Positions 1 through 10,100 of a DNA stretch of 64,000 bases are shown here, one piece after another. Each line of letters starts with the position of its first letter. Position 1 is the stretch's first letter. Source of the stretch: Archivesica marissinica (lineage: Eukaryota > Mollusca > Bivalvia > Venerida > Vesicomyidae); contig CM026403.1 in NCBI GenBank assembly GCA_014843695.1, forward strand, positions 48,101,927 through 48,165,926, read 5' to 3'. A program made the translations under genes and the position numbers. The notes under the pieces were generated by a model. That model searched no databases and was not told the DNA's origin. It was given only the letters and a program-made list of their open reading frames with translations.

Positions 1-400
1 TTTCGTTGACAGATTGATTACCTTTAAAATAACGAGTGTTTCGTTGACAGATTGATTACCTTTAAAATAATGAGTGTTCGTTGACAGATCGATTACCTTT
101 AAAATAATGAGTGTTTCGTTGACAGATAGATTACCCTTAAAATAATGAGTGTTTCGTTGACAGATCGATTACCTTTAAAATAACGAGTGTTTCGTTGACA
201 GATCGATTACCTTTAAAATAATGAGTGTTTCGTTGACAGATCGATTACCTTTAAAATAATGAGTGTTTCGTTGACAGATCGATTACCTTTAAAATAACGA
301 GTGTTTCATTGACAGATTGATTACCTTTAAAATAACGAGTGTTTCGTTGACAGATTGATTACCTTTAAAATAATGAGTGTTTCATTGACAGACAAACCTT
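1..400 (-). repeat. 38-bp tandem array derived from an exon/5' splice-site junction
   Basis: About ten head-to-tail copies of a 38-bp unit. Read on the minus strand, each unit holds the last ~30 bases of the LRR exon at 363-441 followed by its splice donor (TTTTAAAG then GTAATC). The array begins inside that exon, so it is a tandem amplification of an exon-intron boundary and not a random intronic satellite. The unit length is not a multiple of three. The array runs off the window start. Confidence 0.93.
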
Positions 401-441
401 TCCCAATAACTACAGCACCCTCAGCTGTTATACGATTGTTC
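363..441 (-). CDS. LRRC74-like leucine-rich-repeat protein, internal exon (C)
   Basis: Minus-strand exon of 79 bp with a clear acceptor (TTCTTTCAG, just above 441) and donor GTAATC (below 363). It enters in phase 2 and leaves in phase 0. It encodes 26 residues of the ribonuclease-inhibitor type of LRR, starting NNRITAEGAVVIGKGLSVNE. Its first base completes a Ser codon begun at the end of the exon at 1482-1597, which would give ...LDIS-NNRI..., the canonical LRR joint, so the two are consecutive exons of one gene. LRRC74A/B-type proteins are the best match I recognise, but orthology is not proven. The 3' end of the exon has been amplified into the 38-bp array below it, and later exons lie outside the window. 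Confidence 0.8.
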
Positions 442-946
442 CTGAAAGAAAGTAACAAACATATAAAACAATGAGACTATTACAAGTGTTGTAAATAAGC
501 AGACATAATGGGACATAATCTATCAACACTTTTATTTTATGCTTTCCAATGAAACATAGAACATTATCAGTGAAATAAAATGTGCTATTCCACTGGTTAA
601 AAGCAATGGAGTAACACATTTCTCACGGCTTTGTTTGTGAGGTACCTAGCCGCTGCATGTTGATATGTTGTCAATGTGAACGATTATGACTGTCACTAGT
701 GATAATATTGCTTTCAATGTTCGTTCAGTGAAATATACTTTGGATCAGAAACAAAAGACTATCCTCTTAATATTACAAAATACAGTTTATTTATGGGTAG
801 ACGTTCGAAATTTTGGTTTAGAAATCTAACGGATTAGTTTGTTTGATTTTGATGTTTAAAGTCACACAAACAGCTTAGGTCCTATGGCGTCTCTCCAACT
901 AGCATTGGTGAAGGAAGACCCTGGAAGCATGTCTGAGCAGTAGGTG
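442..946. other. Intronic sequence without recognisable features
   Basis: Lies between LRR exons B and C on the minus strand. AT-rich; no exon, repeat family or open frame that I can support. Confidence 0.5.
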
Positions 947-1246
947 TAAACTTTATTTATTTTACAATGATTGCGAAGCAAGTTTTAATAACTTATATTA
1001 ATCACTCTCGTTGGCGCGGATGAAAGCGTATATGTGGTCATTCATGTGAGAGGAAACCGGAGTACCCGGAGAAAACCCACCTGTCCGATCTGGTGACCAC
1101 CGTACCATCTCACATACTACCTGGTCCGAGGATCGAACCTGGGTTGCCTTGGTGAGAAGCGAGTCCGCTAACCCAGTTGGATTTGAACCGACAGCGGTGA
1201 GGGGGAAACGATTTGAAGTCAGTGACCGTAACCACTCGACCACTAA
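947..1246 (-). mobile_element. tRNA-derived SINE with V-SINE-type central domain (chimeric head)
   Basis: Reading 1246 to 947: a Ser/Leu-tRNA-like start (GTGGTCGAGTGGTTACGG) with a B-box-like GGTTCAAATCC. A second tRNA-like half follows with GGTTCGATCC. Then comes the conserved block GTGGGTTTTCTCCGGGTACT, typical of V-domain SINEs such as molluscan RUDI, and a tail ending AAAATAAATAAAGTTTA. The doubled tRNA-like head suggests fusion of two SINE families also seen separately in this window (12.55 kb and 41.9 kb). It lies in an LRR-gene intron. The family name is from memory. Confidence 0.75.
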
Positions 1247-1481
1247 ATTTGTATTAACACCTTTTTAGATATTTGAGTCATGATAGAATCAATATTTGTA
1301 TTTGCATTATTTATAGATCTAGTTGAATAAAACATTGTTTGTCATTGTGATTGCCGGAAGGAACAACGCATGCTGTACTGCGTGGTTAATTCTACGCGTC
1401 AGAATTCCAAACAATGTTTTTTTATTCGCCAATAAATAATTGAAAGACAAATTTGATTTCTCAATGAAATGAGAAACTTAC

Positions 1482-1597
1482 GATATATCTAGGTTCTCCA
1501 AAACACTGTTGCCTTTCAATGCTTCTTGTAATCCTGTAGCCCCTTCCAACCCAAACCCATTCCACGACAAATTGATCTTCTTCATAAATACATTATT
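1482..1597 (-). CDS. LRRC74-like leucine-rich-repeat protein, internal exon (B)
   Basis: Minus-strand exon of 116 bp between acceptor ATATTTCAG and donor GTAAGTTTC. It begins in phase 0 and ends in phase 2, matching exon C at 363-441. The 38 residues contain MKKINLSWNGFGLEGATGL and ALKGNSVLENLDIS, one complete RI-type LRR of about 28 residues (LxxLxLSxN pattern). Its phase-0 start fits the phase-0 end of the plus-strand LRR exon at 24510-24677, and the protein text would read on naturally from ...TQGVK to NNVFMKK.... The strand disagreement is explained best by a flipped contig. Confidence 0.82.
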
Positions 1598-1647
1598 CTG
1601 AAATATTCACATCAAATACACTCTGAAAGGCAGATATTCAAAGCAGG

Positions 1648-2261
1648 AAGATGGTCCTGATATGTGTCCTTCATGTGGAAGGGAGAAGGTCCTGATATGT
1701 GTCCTTCATGTGGGAGGGAGAAGGTCCTGATATGTGTCCTTCATGTGGGAGGGAGAAGGCCCTGTGTGTCCTTCATGTGGGAGGAGAAGGTCCTGATATG
1801 TGTCCTTCATGTGGAAGGGAGAAGGTCCTGATATGTGTCCTTCATGTGGGAGGGAGAAGGTCCTGATATGTGTCCTTCATGTGGGAGGGAGAAGGTCCTG
1901 ATATGTGTCTTTATGTGGGAGGGAGAAGGTCCTGATATGTGTCCTTCATGTGGAAGGTCCTGATATGTGTCCTTCATGTGGAAGGGAGAAGGTCCTGATA
2001 TGTGTCCTTCATGTGGGAGGGAGAAGGTCCTGATATGTGTCCTTCATGTGGGAGGGAGAAGGCCCTGTGTGTCCTTCATGTGGGAGGAGAAGGTCCTGAT
2101 ATGTGTCCTTCATGTGGAAGGGAGAAGGTCCTGATATGTGTCCTTCATGTGGGAGGGAGAAGGTCCTGATATGTGTCCTTCATGTGGGAGGGAGAAGGTC
2201 CTGATATGTGTCTTTTATGTGGAAGGGAGAAGGTCCTGATATGTGTCCTTCATGTGGAAGG
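1648..2261 (+). repeat. 35-bp minisatellite running into gap 1
   Basis: About 17 copies of a 35-bp unit with core GTCCTGATATGTGTCCTTCA and variable GGGAG/GGAAG spacing; some units are shortened. The same satellite occurs at 25790-27851 in the reverse-complement orientation, next to gap 2. Open frames through it (a repeating Met-Cys-Pro-Ser-Cys-Gly pattern) are artefacts of the repeat. Confidence 0.95.
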
Positions 2262-3261
2262 NNNNNNNNNNNNNNNNNNNNNNNNNNNNNNNNNNNNNNN
2301 NNNNNNNNNNNNNNNNNNNNNNNNNNNNNNNNNNNNNNNNNNNNNNNNNNNNNNNNNNNNNNNNNNNNNNNNNNNNNNNNNNNNNNNNNNNNNNNNNNNN
2401 NNNNNNNNNNNNNNNNNNNNNNNNNNNNNNNNNNNNNNNNNNNNNNNNNNNNNNNNNNNNNNNNNNNNNNNNNNNNNNNNNNNNNNNNNNNNNNNNNNNN
2501 NNNNNNNNNNNNNNNNNNNNNNNNNNNNNNNNNNNNNNNNNNNNNNNNNNNNNNNNNNNNNNNNNNNNNNNNNNNNNNNNNNNNNNNNNNNNNNNNNNNN
2601 NNNNNNNNNNNNNNNNNNNNNNNNNNNNNNNNNNNNNNNNNNNNNNNNNNNNNNNNNNNNNNNNNNNNNNNNNNNNNNNNNNNNNNNNNNNNNNNNNNNN
2701 NNNNNNNNNNNNNNNNNNNNNNNNNNNNNNNNNNNNNNNNNNNNNNNNNNNNNNNNNNNNNNNNNNNNNNNNNNNNNNNNNNNNNNNNNNNNNNNNNNNN
2801 NNNNNNNNNNNNNNNNNNNNNNNNNNNNNNNNNNNNNNNNNNNNNNNNNNNNNNNNNNNNNNNNNNNNNNNNNNNNNNNNNNNNNNNNNNNNNNNNNNNN
2901 NNNNNNNNNNNNNNNNNNNNNNNNNNNNNNNNNNNNNNNNNNNNNNNNNNNNNNNNNNNNNNNNNNNNNNNNNNNNNNNNNNNNNNNNNNNNNNNNNNNN
3001 NNNNNNNNNNNNNNNNNNNNNNNNNNNNNNNNNNNNNNNNNNNNNNNNNNNNNNNNNNNNNNNNNNNNNNNNNNNNNNNNNNNNNNNNNNNNNNNNNNNN
3101 NNNNNNNNNNNNNNNNNNNNNNNNNNNNNNNNNNNNNNNNNNNNNNNNNNNNNNNNNNNNNNNNNNNNNNNNNNNNNNNNNNNNNNNNNNNNNNNNNNNN
3201 NNNNNNNNNNNNNNNNNNNNNNNNNNNNNNNNNNNNNNNNNNNNNNNNNNNNNNNNNNNNN
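2262..3261. other. Assembly gap (1000 N)
   Basis: Exactly 1000 N, a fixed-size placeholder and not a measured distance. Left flank is the 35-bp minisatellite; right flank is unique sequence. The missing upstream exons of the KIF22 gene would lie here or beyond. Confidence 0.99.
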
Positions 3262-3359
3262 CAGGTGTTATACTACTCACTACTGTCTAATGAAGAAGGT
3301 ATTTTAATCTACATGTAATCATTTGTCCTGATCTCCGGCTTTGAAGTCTTGAATTTATA

Positions 3360-3539
3360 TACAGTCAAACCTGTGTTAGTGGTCACCTATTAAGCAGCCA
3401 ACCTGTATTAAGCAGCCAGTTTTCAGATTCCCAATATGTTACTTTGGTATGCATTTGACCTCTATGACGCAGCCACCTGTGCTAAGCAGCCAATTTCTGT
3501 GATTCCCTTGGCTGGCTGCTTAAGACAGGTTTGAATGTA
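3360..3539. mobile_element. MITE with TACAGTCAAACCTGT-type inverted ends
   Basis: Left end TACAGTCAAACCTGT and right end ACAGGTTTGAATGTA are inverted repeats beginning with TA, as in Tc1/mariner-pogo-type MITEs. The interior repeats AAGCAGCCA-type words. A related shorter copy lies at 58337-58441, sharing TTGGCTGGCTGCTT before the right end. Confidence 0.7.
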
Positions 3540-3660
3540 TATCAATTTATATTTCATGAATAAAACAAAATTAAAACACACACAAATATTATCGTCTGGC
3601 TGTCGGCCTCAGTCTAATTATCTTGAAGTTTCTTTAATGTTTATATAAAATAATCAGTAC

Positions 3661-3972
3661 TCAAGCTCTCAATTCAGGATTTGTGTGTGTTTTATGTTTA
3701 TTTATCGTCGCTACCGGTTGCCCATATGAGTGACGCCTCCTGAAGAGATTAGTCATTTTAGATTTTTGGAGGATAGTGCAATGATACAGACAGAGACAGA
3801 CCCATTCCAGAGTCTCCTCTGGTTCTTTTACATGCACAGTGTACAGCACCGACACTGTTTAAAGTCCCACCTGAAAGACTGTTAATTTTATGGTCAGATG
3901 GGGGATCGAACCTGCGATCCTGGATTACCAGTCCAGCGTGTTACCACTGGACTACAGATCCGTCTGTATTCA
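3661..3972 (-). mobile_element. tRNA-Thr-like SINE
   Basis: Minus-strand head resembles a tRNA with A-box-like TAGTCCAGTGG, an anticodon stem-loop CTGGA-CTGGTAA-TCCAG (anticodon GGT, Thr) and B-box GGTTCGATCCC. The acceptor ends do not pair as in a functional tRNA, and about 230 bp of non-tRNA body follow, ending near AAAACACACAC. Hence a SINE and not a tRNA gene. Confidence 0.65.
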
Positions 3973-4166
3973 GGATGTTATATATAGAACATTTGGGGGG
4001 GGAATATCGTAGACATTTCTTAATCCATCGGAATCCGGGGGGGGGGACCCATCCATGAGGGATTGCAAATCATGAAAGGGAACGTCGTGTATACGGCCGA
4101 TCATTAAATAGGATAAATTGGACAGGGTTACTTATTAATTTAAGATTTATATTTGTACTTGTTTAG

Positions 4167-7100
4167 GTTGAAAGAGAGCGGCGCTATAAATAAATCCTTG
4201 TTCTCATTGGGTGAGGTTGTGGATGCGATTAACTCCGGGCTGGTAAGTGGATAGTCCTATATATAAATCCTTGTTCTCATTGGGTGAGGTTGTGGATGCG
4301 ATTAACTCTGGGCTGGTAAGTGGACAATGTCTTTGACTACTTGTCACTGGTGTAGGTATTAATACCAGGATAAACTAAGTAAGCAACTTTCAGTACTACT
4401 TGTCACTGGTTTAGGTATTAATACCAGGATAAACTAAGTAAGCAACTTCCAGTACTACTTGTCACTGGTGTAGGTATTAATACCAGGATAAACTAAGTAA
4501 GCAACTTCCAGTACTACTTGTCACTGGTGTAGGTATTAATACCAGGATAAACTAAGTAAGCAACTTCCAGTACTACTTGTCACTGGTGTAGGTATTAATA
4601 CCAGGATAAACTAAGTAAGCAACTTCCAGTACTACTTGTCACTGGTGTAGGTATTAATACCAGGATAAACTAAGTAAGCAACTTCCAGTACTACTTGTCA
4701 CTGGTGTAGGTATTAATACCAGGATAAACTAAGTAAGCAACTTCCAGTACTACTTGTCACTGGTGTAGGTATTAATACCAGGATAAACTAAGTAAGCAAC
4801 TTCCAGTACTACTTGTCACTGGTGTAGGTATTAATACCAGGATAAACTAAGTAAGCAACTTCCAGTACTACTTGTCACTGGTGTAGGTATTAATACCAGG
4901 ATAAACTAAGTAAGCAACTTCCAGTACTACTTGTCACGGTTGTAGGTATAATACCAATAAACTAAGTAAGCAACTTCCAGTACTACTTGTCACTGGTGTA
5001 GGTATTAATACCAGGATGAAGTATATATAGATTTGGCTTTTACCGCGTAGACAAACCACTGGACTACAGACATTATGACGGACTGTAGTTCCAAACGTGT
5101 AATGATTCTATGTGTTACTTTCAGCCCAGGATACCTTACAGAAACAGCAAGTTAACGAGGCTTCTGCAGGTAAACTGATTTATATATATAAATGGGGATA
5201 TTTATTTGTTTACCCACTCTGTTAGGAACGGGGGGTTATTGTTTCTGGCTGCGTCTGTGTGTTTGTATGGACAGGATATCGGTATATATTGTTAATGGAT
5301 TTTGTATGGACAGGATATCGGTATATATTGTTAATGGATTTTGTATGGACAGGATATCGGTATATATTGTTGGCTGTGTTTGTATGGACAGGATATCGGT
5401 ATATATTGTTGGCTGTGTTTGTATGGACAGGATATCGGTATATATTGTTGGCTGTGTTTGTATGGACAGGATATCGGTATATATTGTTAATGGATTTTGA
5501 TGAAACTTTGTGGAGATATATAGAGGGTTCATATAGGAGGAAGTTATTTGATATTGGGAGAAAACGATCAGTACAAGGTCTGTGGTCAGGGACGATCAGT
5601 ACAAGGTCTGTGGTCACGGACGATCAGTACAAGGTCTGTGGTCAGGGATGATCAGTACAAGGTCTGTGGTCAGGGATGATCAGTACAAGGTATGTGGTCA
5701 AGGATGATCAGTACAAGGTCTGTGGTCAGGGATGATCAGTACAAGGTCTGTGGTCAGGGATGATCAGTACAAGGTCTGTGGTCAGGGATGATCAGTACAA
5801 GGTATGTGGTCAAGGATGATCAGTACAAGGTCTGTGGTCAGGGATGATCAGTACAAGGTCTGTGGTCAGGGATGATCAGTACAAGGTCTGTGGTCAGGGA
5901 TGATCAGTACAAGGTCTGTGGTCAGGGATGATCAGTACAAGGTATGTGGTCAGGGATGATCAGTACATGGTATGTGGTCAGGGATGATCAGTACAAGGTC
6001 TGTGGTCAGGGATGATCAGTACACGGTCTGTGGTCAGGGACGATCAGTACAAGGTCTGTGGTCAGGGATGATCAGTACAAGGTCTGTGGTCAGGGATGAT
6101 CAGTACACGGTCTGTGGTCAGGGATGATCAGTACACGGTCTGTGGTCAGGGATGATCAGTACAAGGTCTGTGGTCAGGGATGATCAGTACAAGGTCTGTG
6201 GTCAGGGATGATCAGTACAAGGTCTGTGGTCAAGTACAAGGTCTGTGGTCAGGGATGATCAGTACAAGGTCTTTGGTCAGGGACGATCAGTACATGGTCT
6301 GTGGTCAGGGACGATCAGTACAAGGTCTGTGGTCAGGGACGATCAGTACAAGGTCTGTGGTCAGGGACGATCAGTACTAGGTCTGTGGTCAGGGACGATC
6401 AGTACAAGGTCTGTGGTCAGGGACGATCAGTACAAGGTCTGTGGTCAGGGATGATCAGTACAAGGTCTTTGGTCAGGGACGATCAGTACATGGTCTGTGG
6501 TCAGGGACGATCAGTACAAGGTCTGTGGTCAGGGACGATCAGTACAAGGTCTGTGGTCAAGGACGATCAGTACATGGTCTGTGGTCAGGGATGATCAGTA
6601 CAAGGTCTGTGGTCAGGGATGATCAGTACATGGTCTGTGGTCAGTGATGATCAGTACAAGGTCTGTGGTCAGGGCCGATCAGTACACGGTCTGTGGTCAA
6701 GGATGATCAGTACAAGGTCTGTGGTCAAGGCCGATCAGTACATGGTCTGTGGTCAGGGATGATCAGTACAAGGTCTGTGGTCAAGGATGATCAGTACAAG
6801 GTCTGTGGTCAGGGATGATCAGTACAAGGTCTGTGGTCAGGGATGATCAGTACAAGGTCTGTGGTCAGGGATGATCAGTACAAGGTCTGTGGTCAGGGCC
6901 GATCAGTACATGGTCTGTGATCAGGGATGATCAGTACAAGGTCTGTGGTCAAGGATGATCAGTACAAGGTCTGTGGTCAGTGATGATCAGTACAAGGTCT
7001 GTGGTCAGGGATGATCAGTACAAGGTCTGGTCAGGGATGATCAGTACAAGGTCTGTGGTCAGGGCCGATCAGTACATGGTCTGTGGTCAGGGATGATCAG

Positions 7101-10100
7101 TACAAGGTCTGTGGTCAGGGATGATCAGTACAAGGTCTGTGGTCAGGGATGATCAGTACAAGGTCTGGTCAGGGATGATCAGTACAATGTATGTGGTCAG
7201 GGATGATCAGTACAAGGTCTGTGGTCAGGGATGATCAGTACAAGGTCTGGTCAGGGATGATCAGTACAAGGTCTGGTCAGGGATGATCAGTACAAGGTAT
7301 GTGGTCAGGGATGATCAGTACAAGGTATGTGGTCAGGGATGATCAGTACAAGGTTTGTGGTCAGGGATGATCAGTACGAGGTATGTGGTCAGGGATGATC
7401 AGTACAAGGTCTGGTCAGGGATGATCAGTACAAGGTTTGTGGTCAGGGATGATCAGTACAAGGTATGTGGTCAGGGATGATCAGTACAAGGTATGTGGTC
7501 AGGGATGATCAGTACAAGGTCTGGTCAGGGATGATCAGTACAAGGTATGTGGTCAGGGATGATCAGTACAAGGTATGTGGTCAGGGATGATCAGTACAAG
7601 GTATGTGGTCAGGGATGATCAGTACAAGGTATGTGGTCAGGGATGATCAGTACAAGGTCTGTGGTCAGGGACGATCAGCTGGGGTCTGCATCTCTCCGAG
7701 TGCTATCCTCTATACCAGCATGTGGTCTGCATCTCTCCGAGTGCTATCCTCTATACCAGCATGGGGTCTCCATCTCTCTGTGTGCTATCCTCTATACCAG
7801 CATGTGGTCTGCATCTCTCCGAGTGCTATTCTCTATACCAGCATGTGGTCTGCATCTCTCCGAGTGCTATCCTCTATACCAGCATGTGGTCTGCATCTCT
7901 CCGAGTGCTATCCTCTATACCAGCATGGGGTCTGCATCTCTCCGAGTGCCATCCTCTATACCAGCATGGGGTCTGCATCTCTCCGAGTGCTATCCTCTAT
8001 ACCAGCATGGGGTTTGCATCTCTCCGAGTGCTATCCTCTATACCAGCATGGGGTTTGCATCTCTCCGAGTGCTATCCTCTATACCAGCATGGGGTCTGCA
8101 TCTCTCCGAGTGCTATCCTCTATACCAGCATGGGGTCTGCATCTCTCTGAGTGCTATCCTCTATACCACCATGGGGTCTCCATCTCTCCGAGTGCTATCC
8201 TCTATACCAGCATGGGGTCTGCATCTCTCCGAGTGCTATCCTCTATACCAGCAGTGGTCTGCATCTCTCCGAGTGCTATCCTCTATACCAGCATGGGGTC
8301 TCCATCTCTCCGAGTGCTATCCTCTATACCAGCATGGGGTCTCCATCTCTCTGAGTGCTATCCTCTATACCAGCATGGGGTCTGCATCTCTCTGAGTGCT
8401 ATCCTCTATACCAGCATGGGGTCTCCATCTCTCCGAGTGCTATCCTCTATACCAGCATGGGGTCTCCATCTCTCTGAGTGCTATCCTCTATACCAGCATG
8501 TGGTCTCCATCTCTCCGAGTGCTATCCTCTATACCAGCATGGGGTCTGCATCTCTCTGAGTGCTATCCTCTATACCAGCATGGGGTCTCCATCTCTCTGA
8601 GTGCTATCCTCTATACCAGCATGGGGTCTGCATCTCTCCGAGTGCTATCCTCTATACCAGCATGTGGTCTGCATCTCTCCGAGTGCTATCCTCTATACCA
8701 GCATGGGGTCTCCATCTCTCCGAGTGCTATCCTCTATACCAGCATGGGGTCTGCATCTCTCCGAGTGCTATCCTCTATACCAGCATGGGGTCTGCATCTC
8801 TCCGAGTGCTATCCTCTATACCAGCATGGGGTCTCCATCTCTCTGAGTGCTATCCTCTATACCAGCATGGGGTCTGCATCTCTCCGAGTGCTATCCTCTA
8901 TACCAGCATGGGGTCTCCATCTCTCCGAGTGCTATCCTCTATACCAGCATGGGGTCTCCATCTCTCCGAGTGCTATCCTCTATACCAGCATGGGGTCTGC
9001 ATCTCTCTGAGTGCTATCCTCTATACCAGCATGGGGTCTCCATCTCTCTGAGTGCTATCCTCTATACCAGCATGGGGTCTCCATCTCTCTGAGTGCTATC
9101 CTCTATACCAGCATGGGGTCTGCATCTCTCCGAGTGCTATCCTCTATACCAGCATGGGGTCTGCATCTCTTTTATTTTGCTAATAAATTTCTGTATTTCA
9201 TCGGTAAGAACTTACATAATATTATTTATACATGTATTACAAACCTGTGTCAAGGAAAGGGATTCGAATAAGTTACTACCGGTATGTAACTTTTTCCCCA
9301 ATCCTAACTGTGCTATTCCTGTGTTGTAAACCATTCTTGAATAAAATATTGCTTAAACTAAACCCGTGTCCAAGAGCCGTGTATATTTCAGGATTCTATC
9401 GGAGGCACGTGTCATTCTATGATGATCACCAACATTGCTCCAGAGGAACGACATTACTACGATACATACTGCACTCTCAATTTTGCAACCAAGAGCAAGA
9501 AAATAGTCAACAATACAGTTTCCAGGGAAACTATCGGCATAGGTCAGTGAACATGCTTCTTGTAGCATGCGTCTTATAAACCATGATGTTTGTCTCAATT
9601 TTCAGAACTAATATTAATATGATGAAAATGAGGTTTAAAACCAAATATATGGAATTTTAACAACACAATTTACATTGCATCTTCTCTCTCCCTCATGAAT
9701 TAAGGTCACTGACTTGTATACCACTGTAACCTATCATCACTGATGGTCACAGGTTCGAGCCCTGCTCAGGCCGTGTCTCATTTATATGAAAAAGATGGCA
9801 GTTTCTTACGGAGGTTGGTGCACCCAAGTACTGGTTAACCGCTGGAACCTGCCCAGGAAAGGTGTTGTTAGGTAAACTGCCCACCGGCGATATAGCCCAA
9901 AATGGTGCTGATGCAGGCGAAAAACCCGAAATATAACATATAACATAACTCTCCCTCATGCCGAGAAACCACTTATGTCCACATTGCATCTTATCTCCCC
10001 CTCATTGCGAGAAAACACTCCCACATTGCATCTTATCTCCCCTCATGACGAGAAAACACTTCCACATTGCATCTTATAACCCCCTCATGATGAGAACACA

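Noticed and set aside
2173..3318. Frames of 350-380 codons across N runs (also at 27.8 and 49.4 kb)
   Set aside because: They consist almost wholly of N and satellite.
3880..3965. tRNA-Thr gene
   Set aside because: The acceptor stem does not pair and a long non-tRNA body with a SINE-type end follows.
5566..7676. CRISPR-like regular array
   Set aside because: Units are contiguous with no unique spacers and the genome is animal; it is a minisatellite.
7603..9329. Long overlapping frames across the 41-bp and 28-bp arrays
   Set aside because: All frames give the same repeating peptides, a property of the satellite; the region is an intron between two phase-matched KIF22 exons.
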